This document shows, piece by piece, positions 1-15,337 of a stretch of DNA of 64,000 bases; positions within the stretch are counted from its first letter, which is position 1, and each line of letters starts with the position of its first letter. Made by a program: the position numbers and the translations under genes. This stretch comes from Deinococcus radiophilus (GTDB lineage Bacteria; Deinococcota; Deinococci; Deinococcales; Deinococcaceae), in NCBI RefSeq assembly GCF_020889625.1, contig NZ_CP086380.1:1197001-1261000 (forward strand). The letters are read 5' to 3'. Below the pieces are notes generated by a model, which ran no database searches, was not told the DNA's origin, and was given only the letters and a program-made list of their open reading frames with translations.

Positions 1-1670
1 CTGTACTGGGGCATAGGCAAGGCCAAGCTGGCCCTTGGAGAACTGGACAAGGCACAGGAATATCTACAAGTCAGCCTGGACTTCGCAGTGCAGGCCAAGA
101 GCCCGACCCAGGAACTGGACGTGCAGGAAACGCGTCTGGCACTGGCCGCTGCACAGGGCGATGCGGCACTGGCCACCCAGATCGGAGAGCGCATCACCAA
201 GCTCAAGGACCAGTTGTACAGCTCAGACGTGCAGCAGGTCGTGCAGTCACTGACTGCACAGCTCCATCAGCAACTGAACCCTGGGACCACGGCAGCCATC
301 TTGCCCTGGGACGCCGAATTGATGGAACTGACCCGCACCCTCAAGCGGGCCAACATGAGTCTGGCGCACCGCGCCGCGCATGAACCACTGACTGGTGCGC
401 TTAATCGGCCACACTTTCAGTTGAGGATGCAAAAACAGCTGGATTCGCTGCAGCCAGGCGACTTGCTTGGAGTGATCGTCTGCAGCCTGGATCACATGAA
501 GACCATCAATGAACTGTTCGGCCAGAGCGTAGGCGACGCCCTGCTCGTCTCAGCCGTACACCGCCTGCGGGAAACTCTGCGCTCCGGCGACCTGGTGGGC
601 CGCCTGGGCAGTGACGAGTTCGTGATCATGCTGAATTTCATGGCGCAGGAGGAGGACCTGGAACACGTCATGCACAAGGTGCTGCACGCCTTACGGCAGC
701 CGTTCGAAATCAGAGATCAACTGATTCACATCACCGCCTCACTGGGAGGTGTGGTTGTCCCACGTGACGGTCAGATGGTTGAAGCCCTGTTCAAAAATGC
801 CGAGTTGACGGTGCAAAAAGTCAAAGCGGGCGGAATGGAGCACAGGTCTTTCATGCCGACCTGAGTGCCGCCGAGCAGCGAAAGCGTCTGCTGGGCTATG
901 ACTTACGCGAGGCCGTCGAGCAATCCGAGCTGGTCTTGCACTATCAACCACAATTTCAGCTGCCGGACAATACCCTGCGTGGCTTTGAAGCGTTGGTCCG
1001 CTGGCAACACCCGCAACTTGGTTTGCTGGGGCCGGACCAGTTTATTCCTCTAGCAGAGGAAACACGTCTGATCCTGGATATCGGGGACTGGGTGCTGCGT
1101 GAAGCCTGCCGTCAGGCCGTGCTCTGGAAACTTGCCTGACCGGGGTCTGCGCATCGGAATGTCTCGGCCCTGCAATTCAGCCAGCCGAGCTTTGTGCAGG
1201 AGGTTGCTGCCGCACTGGTCGCCACGGGACTGAGCGGAAGTGCCCTGGAACTGGAACTCACCGAAAGTATGGTTCATGGTGATCAGGAACTGGCGGTCAC
1301 CCACTTGGCCGCCCTGGATGAACTGGGGGTCAGTGTCGCGCTAGACGATTTCGGTACCGGGTTCTCCAGTCTGAATATGCTGCATAATCTCCCCTTCCAC
1401 GTCCTCAAAATTGACCGAGGCTTTCTACGCGACCTGCACCCGAACGGCCTCAACTACGCCAGAGCCCGCACGCTCATTGAAGTGACGATCAGCCTGGCAC
1501 ACATCATAAACATGGCCGTGGTGGCCGAAGGTGTAGAGGCCGAATAGCAGCTACAACTACTCAATGAGCTGGGCTGTGATCAGGCACAGGGGTATTTGCT
1601 GGGCCGCCCAGTCCCCGCCACCGAAGCCGAACGGCTGCTGACCAGTTTGGATGGACAGCGAACCGGTTAA
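1..1670 (+). pseudogene. TPR-like/GGDEF/EAL c-di-GMP protein, 5' partial and disrupted
   Basis: The frame is open at base 1, so the N-terminus lies outside the window. Residues before about nt 300 are helical and TPR-like. A GGDEF-type cyclase domain follows with the signature GSDEF near nt 604-620, then an EAL phosphodiesterase domain with FEALVRW near nt 983-1003, DDFGTGFSSL near 1345-1375 and VAEGVE near 1520-1538. The gene is not one open frame. Near nt 838 it shifts from frame 1 to frame 3, where the linker VFHADLSAAEQ becomes readable. A TGA at 1137-1139 sits in a short stretch (about 1125-1162) that reads as EAL sequence only if two small indels are assumed. An in-frame TAG at 1545-1547 falls where the family usually has E or A before QL. 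The domain then continues to TAA at 1668-1670. It is probably a decayed gene; clustered sequencing errors are the alternative. Intact, such a protein would make and/or break c-di-GMP. Confidence 0.75.
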
Positions 1671-1700
1671 CCAGCGAGAGCAACTCAACATATGGTGGCT

Positions 1701-2198
1701 CTACTGCAAATCTTTGATCAGCGCTTTCATCTCGGCGATTTCACGCCGCTGGGCTTCTATGATTTCGCCGGCCAGTTCGCGCACGCGGGGGTCTTGCAGC
1801 TGCGCGCGCTCACTGGTCAAGATGGCGATGGAGTGGTGCGGAATCATCGCCCGCATCCAGGCCACGTCACCGACAGTCGCCTGCGAGCGCACCAGCCACA
1901 GCCCGCCCAAAAACAGGGCCGCGCTGCCAAGGTAAATCGCCATGTTCTTGGCCCGGTCCTGATACATGCCGCGCATAAACAGCAGCATGACCGTGGCCAT
2001 GATGCCGGTCATCAGCATGGACATGAAAAAGCGGCTCCAGCTGAAAAAGACATGGTCCCAGGCGGAGGTGTTCAGGTACATCGCGGCGTACATCAGCACG
2101 GCGGAAGTGAGCACCATGGCGACAAAGCGGCCATAGTTGCCGTCCGACTCGGATTGACCATGGTTCTGGGACCCACCGGGGGAGGACTTGTGTTTCAT
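1701..2198 (-). CDS. DUF305 domain membrane protein
   Basis: A 165-residue protein. After a short hydrophilic, Ser/Gly-rich N-terminus there are three hydrophobic segments (roughly residues 25-45, 55-78 and 85-103), then a C-terminal helical domain with the DUF305 hallmark MIPHHSIAI and the pattern VRELAGEIIEAQ. DUF305 proteins are ferritin-like helical proteins of unknown role, often near metal or redox genes; the His pair suggests metal binding (inference). I chose the ATG at 2198 because the protein start MKHKSS is typical and a GAGG motif lies about 11 nt upstream; the frame stays open to 2285, but that part does not look like protein. The neighbour upstream on the same strand is the response regulator, 179 bp away, so they may be transcribed separately. 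Confidence 0.8.
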   Translation of the reverse strand: MKHKSSPGGSQNHGQSESDGNYGRFVAMVLTSAVLMYAAMYLNTSAWDHVFFSWSRFFMSMLMTGIMATVMLLFMRGMYQDRAKNMAIYLGSAALFLGGLWLVRSQATVGDVAWMRAMIPHHSIAILTSERAQLQDPRVRELAGEIIEAQRREIAEMKALIKDLQ

Positions 2199-2377
2199 GA
2201 CGTGAGTATCCTCAGGAATACTGGACCCCTGATGAATAGGAGCTTCAGGTAGTCTCCAAGGTCGGGCAGTTGAGAGGAACAGCAAGCCGAAACAGGAGGC
2301 CCCAGCTTGTGCCTGAGCTTCCTGTCTGAAAGTTGAACCCTGGGGCCAGCGCAGTCGTCTGCAGACCCTTGTGCCCT

Positions 2378-3043
<666 letters not shown>

Positions 3044-3557
3044 TGCCGAGCATGATAACGCTTCCTTAAGGCGACGCTTGCCCTAGGAGTGGGCTGAATT
3101 GAACGTGACATTTCCCTGGTCTTTCCACCAGCAGACACTTCTGGCCCCTTGCTCACCCAAGAGACAGGGAGCCAAATCCAGGACCCTGCAACTGGGATTG
3201 GGGCGTGTTCAAGTGGGTGATCCAGGCAGCTGTGATAACTTGAGGGCACTGCGGCAACGCCCGGAACCTGGGGCAGACCGAGAATTCTTCTGCACCCTGT
3301 GAGCGGCAGAGTCCCTCGCCCCAAGTGCCCCGCCTGCTGCGACCAGGACGCTTTTTTTGACGCCGCCTTCTCTCTCCAGCCTAGCGCTGGCTTACGGCTT
3401 TTTTTGTACCGCCACCGCGTGTATATCGCCCCCGGTTTCTGCACAGCCATAGATACGACGGTTTTACGGACGTATTGATGTGAGCAGATTCAGGTGGCTC
3501 AGAACACATAGACAGAGGCCTTCTCAAGAGGACCTTGCACCACCAAAAGGAGATACT
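3044..3557. other. 514-bp intergenic region between divergent response regulator and RNase J
   Basis: No convincing coding sequence. The left end holds the leaderless -10 of the regulator. The right end holds the Shine-Dalgarno AAAGGAG for RNase J. Between them are two plus-strand T7 tracts (3352-3358 and 3399-3405). The second follows a small hairpin CCAGC/GCTGG at 3377-3391, separated from the T run by about 7 nt. The stretch 3165-3345 is GC-rich with several short self-complementary segments. It could contain a long 5' UTR for RNase J or a small RNA; I recognised no known RNA family. Confidence 0.4.
3052..3057 (-). promoter_or_regulatory. -10 element, leaderless promoter of the response regulator
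   Basis: TATCAT on the minus strand, 8 nt before the ATG at 3043. No Shine-Dalgarno is seen between them, so transcription probably starts at or next to the start codon. No good -35 was found. Confidence 0.5.
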
Positions 3558-5225
<1,668 letters not shown>

Positions 5226-5251
5226 GGCGCACAAGCCGCTGGTCACAGCGA

Positions 5252-5287
5252 CTCTCTCCTCTCTTCAAGGGAGGGGGGATTTTTTTT
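5252..5287 (+). terminator. Rho-independent terminator after rnj
   Basis: A CTCCTCTC / GGGAGGGG hairpin (with G-T pairs) followed by a run of T from 5280. Confidence 0.75.
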
Positions 5288-5355
5288 GTGCCCTCTGCCT
5301 TGTTTGTGTGCAGCCCTTACGCGTATTCGCCTACCTTTGCCCCGCCCATGCGTGC

Positions 5356-5361
5356 GATACT
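5356..5361 (+). promoter_or_regulatory. -10 element, leaderless promoter of clpP
   Basis: GATACT lies 7 nt before the clpP ATG at 5369, with no Shine-Dalgarno between them. Confidence 0.45.
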
Positions 5362-5368
5362 ACGGGGT

Positions 5369-7179
<1,811 letters not shown>

Positions 7180-7331
7180 TCTTTAGCATATCGCAAGCTA
7201 GATTACAGCGCCCGCGGTGTTCCTGCTCCTAGACTGCCTTTCTACCTTGGAGCCGGGGACACCGTTCTCAATTTGATCTGGGTCAGGCCCGGCCAACCAG
7301 TAAGGCTTTTCTCGCCAAAGGAGCGTTTGAA

Positions 7332-9830
<2,499 letters not shown>

Positions 9831-9854
9831 CTTTCTAAAATCGAGAAGCTGATG

Positions 9855-9884
9855 ACTCCCTCTCCTCTGGAGGGGGATTTTTGT
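9855..9884 (+). terminator. Terminator after lon
   Basis: A CCCTCTCC / GGAGGGGG hairpin with a TCT loop, followed by ATTTTTG. Confidence 0.65.
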
Positions 9885-9891
9885 TGGGCCC

Positions 9892-9933
9892 AAAAAAGAC
9901 TGCCACCCTTTAGCCGGAGTGGCAGTCTTTTTT
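9892..9933. terminator. Bidirectional terminator between lon and pilT
   Basis: GACTGCCAC / GTGGCAGTC stem flanked by A6 on one side and T6 on the other, so it can end transcripts from either direction in this convergent gap. Confidence 0.85.
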
Positions 9934-9978
9934 GCAGTGGCAAAATAACAGTGGCCAGACGGGCTCCCCGGACCTGAT

Positions 9979-11199
9979 TCAGCCGCGCCCAAAGGTCTTG
10001 GTGCTGTCGCCTGCGCCTGCTGGAGCCGCTGCGCCGCGTCCAAACGCGCCCCCGCCCGACGCAGCACCGCCACCATAACCACCGGCCATCGCCGCAGCGG
10101 GCATACTGCCGCCGGTATCCGCACTCTTGTCGGCCGCCAGACGGGCGAATTCCTTGCTGTCCACAGCACGTTCCAGGCCGGTGTCGTAAGAGATCACGCG
10201 GCGGTGGTACAGCTGCGCCAGGTAGGTGTCCATCGTGATCATGCCCTCGCGGGTACCGGTCTGCATGGAGCTGACGATCTGGTAGGTCTTGCCCTCACGG
10301 ATCAGGGCGCGAATGGCCGGGTTGGCGATCATCAGTTCATATGCCAGAATCCGCCCAGAGCCGTCAGCGCGGGGCAGCAGCTGCTGGGTCATGATGGCCA
10401 CCAGGTTGTTGGCCAGCTGCACGCGGATCTGCTCTTGCTGCTCCTCGGGGAACACGTCCACGATACGGTCAATGGATTCGGGAGCCGAGTTGGTGTGCAG
10501 CGTACCCATCACCAGGTGGCCAGTTTCTGCGGCGGTCACGGCGGCCTTGATCGTCTCGTAGTCACGCATTTCGCCCACCAGAATCACGTCAGGCGCTTGA
10601 CGTAACGAGGCACGCAGAGCGTTCTCGAAACTCATGGTGTCGGCATGCACCTCACGTTGATTGATGATGCTCTGCTTGTGATCGTGCATGAACTCAATCG
10701 GGTCTTCAATGGTCACGATGTGCAGACGCTTGGTGGAGTTGATGTGGTCGATCATGGCCGCCAGGGTGGTGGATTTTCCCGAGCCGGTCGGTCCAGTGAC
10801 CAACACCAGGCCACGCGGCGCATTGGCGATGTCAATAACATTCTGTGGCAACCCCATCTCCTGGACCGACTTGACCTTGGTGGGAATCAGACGCATGACT
10901 CCACCCACGTTGCCACGCTGCATAAATGCGTTCACACGAAAGCGGGCCTTTTCACCCAGCGCAAAGCTGAAGTCCAGTTCACGGCGTTCTTCGAAGGTGC
11001 GCTGCTGCTTTTCGTTCATCATCGAATACATCAGCTTGCGGGTATCCACCGGCTTGAGCACGCTGTAATCATCGTGAACCTCATAGCGGCCCTGCAACTT
11101 GAACTGGGGCGGCAGGCCTACGGTCAGGATCACGTCCGAGGCATCGTTCTCGGCGGCGTATTTCAGGATATCGGTAATGTCGGGGGCAAGTTGAGTCAT
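9979..11199 (-). CDS. pilT: Type IV pilus retraction ATPase PilT
   Basis: 406 residues. A PAS-like N-terminal domain precedes the RecA-like ATPase with Walker A GPTGSGKST (residues 145-153), the Asp box, Walker B (VILVGEMRDYETI) and the His box (GHLVMGTLHTNSAPESIDRI). PilT hexamers power pilus retraction for twitching and DNA uptake. The C-terminal 45-50 residues are a Gly/Ala-rich tail ending KTFGRG, longer than in typical PilT (about 350 residues). Start ATG at 11199 has AAGGAGAC upstream. pilB lies just upstream (45 bp gap), so the pair is probably one operon. Confidence 0.95.
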   Translation of the reverse strand: MTQLAPDITDILKYAAENDASDVILTVGLPPQFKLQGRYEVHDDYSVLKPVDTRKLMYSMMNEKQQRTFEERRELDFSFALGEKARFRVNAFMQRGNVGGVMRLIPTKVKSVQEMGLPQNVIDIANAPRGLVLVTGPTGSGKSTTLAAMIDHINSTKRLHIVTIEDPIEFMHDHKQSIINQREVHADTMSFENALRASLRQAPDVILVGEMRDYETIKAAVTAAETGHLVMGTLHTNSAPESIDRIVDVFPEEQQEQIRVQLANNLVAIMTQQLLPRADGSGRILAYELMIANPAIRALIREGKTYQIVSSMQTGTREGMITMDTYLAQLYHRRVISYDTGLERAVDSKEFARLAADKSADTGGSMPAAAMAGGYGGGAASGGGAFGRGAAAPAGAGDSTKTFGRG

Positions 11200-11244
11200 G
11201 GATTCTCAGTCTCCTTGGGAGGGTGGGGGGGAAAGCAAAATGAT

Positions 11245-13875
11245 TTAGCTGCTGGTCACGGCCAGGACTTCTTCTAGGGTGGTGATGCCTTGCAGGGCCT
11301 TCTGAATGCCGTCTTTGCGCAGCGTCCACATCTCCCCTTCGTCAATGGCAATGTCCTTGATGTCGGTGGCGGTCTTACCGGTGTTGATCGCACGGCGAAT
11401 GGTGTCGTCAATGACCATCAGTTCGTGGATACCCGTACGGCCTTTGTAGCCGGTGCCGCCACAACGTGGGCAACCTGCTCCTCGGCGGAGGTCGGCACCC
11501 TGAATGTCGGCGTCGCTGAGGCCCAGACGGCGCAGCACCTCAGGGTCAGCCGCAGTGGGCTGGGAACAGTCCTTGCAGACCCGCCGCACCAGGCGCTGAG
11601 CAAGCACGCCGATCACGGCGGCCCCGATGTTAAACAGCTCTACACCCATTTCCTCCAGGCGCACGATGGCTCCAGCAGCGTCGTTGGTGTGTAGGGTGGC
11701 CAGCACGAGGTGACCAGTCAGCGCCGCTTCGGTGGCGATCTTGGCAGTTTCGCCGTCACGGATCTCCCCCACGAAGATGATGTCGGGGTCCTGGCGGAGA
11801 AATGCACGCAGCGCCCGCGCAAAAGTCATCCCGGCAGCGTTGTTCACCTGGCTCTGCATGATGCCGGGAATCTCGTATTCCACCGGGTCTTCAATGGTGG
11901 TGGTGTTCTTCTCTGGCTTGGCGATGCGCTTGAGGGTCGAGAAACTGGTAAACGATTTCCCCGAACCTGTCGGCCCCGTCACCAGAAAGATGCCGTTAGG
12001 CTTATCGATGACTTCCAGGTAGCGGCGGAAGTTATGGTCCGAGAAGCCCAACTGCTCCACTTCCGGAATGTTCTCGGCTTTTTGCAGCAAGCGCATCACA
12101 GCCTTTTCGCCGTATACGGTGGGCAGCGTGGACAGACGCAGGTCAATGTCAATCGCGCCCTTGCGGAAACGCACACGCCCGTCCTGCGGCACACGCCGCT
12201 CGGCGATATCCAGCCCACCCATGATCTTGATGCGGGCCAGCAGCGCCTGCGCCGAGCCCTTGGGCAAGCTGGCCTGTTTCCGCAGCGATCCGTCAATGCG
12301 GTACCGGACCAGCACATCGGTTTCGGTGGGCTCGATGTGAATATCGCTCACGTCCTGCAAGACGGCTTCACGAATCAGGTTCTCGACGGTGCGGACTACG
12401 GCATTGTCGTCCAGTGCCGTATCCACCTCCGCTGTAGACTCCTGCAACTTCTGGCGCTCACGGCTTTCTTCCAGCAGGCGCTGATTCAGCTCGGCCATGT
12501 CCTTGGAGCCGAAATACTTCTCGATCAGACGAGTGATTTCCTTCTCGACCATCACGGCCGGGATGATGTCGCGCCCCGTGATCAGCTGCAGATCGTCCAG
12601 CGCAAACACGTTGCGTGGGTCCTTCATGGCGACGACCAGCGACTCGCCTTCCAGACGGACCGGGACGACGCTGTAACGCCGCGCAGTGGCTTCTGGGACC
12701 ATCATGGACACGTTGGTGTCAGGAGGGTTCTTCGCAGGATCGATAAACTCGTAACCCAGCTGCGTCGCCAGCGACTGCGCCAGCATTTTAGGGCTGAGCT
12801 TGCCCGACTGAATCAGGGTATCTTCCAGGCGCTGGCCCCCGCGCTGCTGCTGCCGGGCCGCTTCAATGTCGCTGGAATCGGCAAAGCCCATCTCCATGAT
12901 CACGTCGGTCAGTGATTTGGAGCGGCCCCCACTCTGGGCGTAGAGCGACTGCAGTTCGTCTTTGACACGCTCTGGCTCAGGGGCCGGGTACAACCGGGCA
13001 GTGGCCTCCTCCACTTGGTGTGGAGTGCTCATCAGGAATTTGACCGGTTCTGTGAACAGGGCCTGGATATCTGAGAAGTGACGCGGGTCGTGCGAGACGA
13101 CCTCGTACCCTTCCTCGCTGCGGCTGATCGGCAAGCCGCCGTACCGCACGGCGTCGGTGCGGGAAAGAGCGCTGAGCACATGGTCAGGCACACTAAAGCC
13201 ACTCAGATCAGGCAGAAACTCCAGGCTCTGCTGATCGGCCAAGGCGCGGTACAGCTGCTCGCTACTCAGGGCACCCTGACCGACCAGGATCTGCCCCAGC
13301 GGCTCGCCTGTCCGCTCCTGGAACTTCAGGGCCATGTCCAGCTGTGCCTGATTGACCAGACCGCGTCCCAGCAGGTGTTCGCCCAGGCGCATCTGCCCCG
13401 GAGCCGCCGTATCAGGGCGCTGGGCCTCCAGACCCAGTTCGGGATAGTGCTCAGCCAGGCGCCAGTACAGGGCCGCCCGCATCGCCTGATAGGCCTTGAT
13501 ATCAAAACCGGTTTCGTCTTCCAGCACCTCAGCGGTCAGGGTGTTGAGCGGCTCGATCATCGCCACATGGAGTAAGTCCCCCTCCAGCGCGAAGGGCAGG
13601 GCACCGGCATTCAGCGCCACTTGACCCGGCACAGTAGCCAGGGCTTCCGGCTCTGGCTCGGTGGTGAGCAAATCCACCATGGGAATGCCCAGACTCTCGG
13701 ACAGAACGAGTGCCAGGCGCTTTTCGCCTACCACGCCGGAATCGATCATCACATCGGCCAGCCGTCCACCCACTTCGGCGTGCCGCACCACCATGCGCTG
13801 AAGGTCCTCGTCGGAGATATAGCCACCGTCCAGCAATACGGCGCCGAGTTTACGGTCTGCAATTGATAACGTCAT
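11245..13875 (-). CDS. pilB: Type IV pilus assembly ATPase PilB/PilF with three N-terminal MshEN-type domains
   Basis: 876 residues, much longer than the roughly 560 of proteobacterial PilB. Three related N-terminal modules are visible: residues about 8-75 (KLGAVLLDGG...), about 160-230 (RLGEHLLGRG...ALKFQ) and about 318-385 (SLTDVIMEMG...ARQQQ), all with the MshEN/GSPII pattern. The ATPase domain has Walker A GPTGSGKS, VGEIRDGETA, and a tetracysteine zinc site (CKDC...CPRCGGTGYKGRTG). The same three-module arrangement is known for Thermus PilF, where these modules bind c-di-GMP (established knowledge). Start ATG has AGGAGGAA upstream. First gene of the pilB-pilT unit. Confidence 0.94.
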   Translation of the reverse strand: MTLSIADRKLGAVLLDGGYISDEDLQRMVVRHAEVGGRLADVMIDSGVVGEKRLALVLSESLGIPMVDLLTTEPEPEALATVPGQVALNAGALPFALEGDLLHVAMIEPLNTLTAEVLEDETGFDIKAYQAMRAALYWRLAEHYPELGLEAQRPDTAAPGQMRLGEHLLGRGLVNQAQLDMALKFQERTGEPLGQILVGQGALSSEQLYRALADQQSLEFLPDLSGFSVPDHVLSALSRTDAVRYGGLPISRSEEGYEVVSHDPRHFSDIQALFTEPVKFLMSTPHQVEEATARLYPAPEPERVKDELQSLYAQSGGRSKSLTDVIMEMGFADSSDIEAARQQQRGGQRLEDTLIQSGKLSPKMLAQSLATQLGYEFIDPAKNPPDTNVSMMVPEATARRYSVVPVRLEGESLVVAMKDPRNVFALDDLQLITGRDIIPAVMVEKEITRLIEKYFGSKDMAELNQRLLEESRERQKLQESTAEVDTALDDNAVVRTVENLIREAVLQDVSDIHIEPTETDVLVRYRIDGSLRKQASLPKGSAQALLARIKIMGGLDIAERRVPQDGRVRFRKGAIDIDLRLSTLPTVYGEKAVMRLLQKAENIPEVEQLGFSDHNFRRYLEVIDKPNGIFLVTGPTGSGKSFTSFSTLKRIAKPEKNTTTIEDPVEYEIPGIMQSQVNNAAGMTFARALRAFLRQDPDIIFVGEIRDGETAKIATEAALTGHLVLATLHTNDAAGAIVRLEEMGVELFNIGAAVIGVLAQRLVRRVCKDCSQPTAADPEVLRRLGLSDADIQGADLRRGAGCPRCGGTGYKGRTGIHELMVIDDTIRRAINTGKTATDIKDIAIDEGEMWTLRKDGIQKALQGITTLEEVLAVTSS

Positions 13876-13953
13876 GCTTCCTCCTGGCTGCGCCCACTAC
13901 GGACGGCACAGATGGGTACTGGCCAGCCTTATACGGCCCCGGTACGTCTCTTC

Positions 13954-14493
13954 TTATTGTGAAGGTTCTTCTCTGTCGGGAGTCTGCCAGACCTCTGGTC
14001 CCCAGGCATGACCGTGCCGGGCCAGCACCCGACGTTCCAGCAAGCGGGCCAGTCGCGTGTGTGGCAGCGCGTTGTCAATGAGGGGATGAACCAAGATGGT
14101 ATGCAGTCCGGCCAAATTGCCGCCTAGCACGTCGGTGAACAGCTGATCACCCACCATACCTACTTGGTGCGGCGGTAAGCCCAGCGCCTGCGCGGCGCGG
14201 CGGAAAGACGCCGGATTGGGCTTGCCGGCCATGCCGATGCCCTCCAGCTCCAGGCGGCCCCGCCACTGCTCGGCGCGGCGGTGCGTTGCGTTGCTGAGCA
14301 GGGCCAGCCGAATACCGGCGCTGCGGATCTCCGTTACCCAGGTCTGTGACGACGGGTAGTCGTCGTAGGAGTGGTAGGGAATCAGCGTGTTGTCCAGGTC
14401 CAGCAGCAGACCGCGCAGCCCCCGCGCCGCCAGAAACTCAGGGGTAATTTCACCGACTCCGCGAATCAGGTCGTCCGGGCGCAATAGGCTCAT
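13954..14493 (-). CDS. YqeG-family HAD-IIIA phosphatase
   Basis: 179 residues. HAD motif I is LLLDLDNTLIPY (residues about 31-42), motif II LALLSNAT, and motif III/IV KPNPASFRRA then MVGDQLFTDVLGGNLAG. This matches the YqeG family of HAD-superfamily IIIA phosphatases, often linked to phosphatidylglycerophosphate or ribosome/GTPase gene contexts; the substrate here is unknown. The start ATG overlaps the stop of pgeF by 4 nt (14490-14493), so it is translationally coupled. Confidence 0.88.
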   Translation of the reverse strand: MSLLRPDDLIRGVGEITPEFLAARGLRGLLLDLDNTLIPYHSYDDYPSSQTWVTEIRSAGIRLALLSNATHRRAEQWRGRLELEGIGMAGKPNPASFRRAAQALGLPPHQVGMVGDQLFTDVLGGNLAGLHTILVHPLIDNALPHTRLARLLERRVLARHGHAWGPEVWQTPDREEPSQ

Positions 14494-15236
14494 GCGTCCG
14501 CCTCCCCCTGAGACTCACGCCTGAGCCCGATCAGGCCCCACATCCGGCCCGTGCGCCCCTGATCGCGGCGGTAGGAAAAGTAGTCGTCCCCGGTCGAGCA
14601 GCCGCCCGCCTGCCAGATGTGCTCTGGCGACACGCCTGCGGCCAGCAGCACGGCGCGGTTGGCGGCCCCGAGGTCCAACTGGCGGTCCTTATCCAGAGAC
14701 TCACCCAGACCCGCCTCTGCAAAGGCCTGCGCCACCTCCTCTCCAACCGGATACTGCGCCTGACAGATGCCCACCCCGATCGCAGCACGGGTACGCTCTG
14801 GCCACGCCCCCAGCCGGATCATGGCGGCCAGGGTGCGCTCGGCAATTCGCCCTACCGTGCCACGCCAGCCGGCGTGCGCCGCACCGATGACTCCTGCCTG
14901 TTCGTCGGCCAACAAGATGGGATAGCAGTCGGCGGTGCCGATCGCCAGAAGCAGCGCTGGATCGTCGGTGACCAGGGCGTCGGCGGTCTGCACGCCTGCC
15001 CTGGCCTGCACCACGTCTACCCCGTGGACCTGCTCCAAGCGGGCCACTTCTTCCGGGCGGTAGCCCAGCGCAGCGGCGGCGCGGCGGCGGTTTTCGGCCA
15101 CGGGTACGGGATCATCCTGGCGGTCATCCAGGTTCAGGCCCGCGTACGGCCCCTGCGATATCCCGCCCCGGCGGGTCGTGAACCCGTGCGGCAGCGTGAT
15201 CAGCGGACTGCGGATGAAGGACAGTTGTTCTGACAC
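14490..15236 (-). CDS. pgeF: Peptidoglycan editing factor PgeF (YfiH/YlmD, copper-oxidase fold)
   Basis: 248 residues. Family signatures are HGFTTRRGGIS at the N-terminus, EQVHG, TADCYPI, AAHAGWRGT and CSTGDDYFSYRRDQGRTGRMWGLI-type C-terminal motifs, which carry the metal-binding His and Cys residues. PgeF/YfiH proteins have laccase-like activity and, in E. coli, correct mis-incorporated L-Ser in peptidoglycan precursors. The start is GTG at 15236, with CATACT 6 nt upstream and no Shine-Dalgarno (leaderless). It is divergent from fabI. Confidence 0.9.
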   Translation of the reverse strand: MSEQLSFIRSPLITLPHGFTTRRGGISQGPYAGLNLDDRQDDPVPVAENRRRAAAALGYRPEEVARLEQVHGVDVVQARAGVQTADALVTDDPALLLAIGTADCYPILLADEQAGVIGAAHAGWRGTVGRIAERTLAAMIRLGAWPERTRAAIGVGICQAQYPVGEEVAQAFAEAGLGESLDKDRQLDLGAANRAVLLAAGVSPEHIWQAGGCSTGDDYFSYRRDQGRTGRMWGLIGLRRESQGEADA

Positions 15237-15242
15237 CCTGGC

Positions 15243-15248
15243 AGTATG
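15243..15248 (-). promoter_or_regulatory. -10 element, leaderless promoter of pgeF
   Basis: CATACT on the minus strand, 6 nt before the GTG start at 15236. Confidence 0.45.
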
Positions 15249-15324
15249 GCGTCCCGGCCACGCTCTGGGTGTAGAGACAGGCGGCGCGCCGAAATCTCGA
15301 TGCGGTCCAAAAGGTCCAATGCTT

Positions 15325-15330
15325 TACAAT
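15325..15330 (+). promoter_or_regulatory. -10 element, leaderless promoter of fabI
   Basis: TACAAT lies 7 nt before the fabI ATG at 15338, with no Shine-Dalgarno between. Confidence 0.55.
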
Positions 15331-15337
15331 TCGCCCC

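Noticed and set aside
3165..3345. 6S RNA, SRP RNA or RNase P RNA in the gap before rnj.
   Set aside because: The conserved cores of these RNAs were not found; only general hairpin potential remains.
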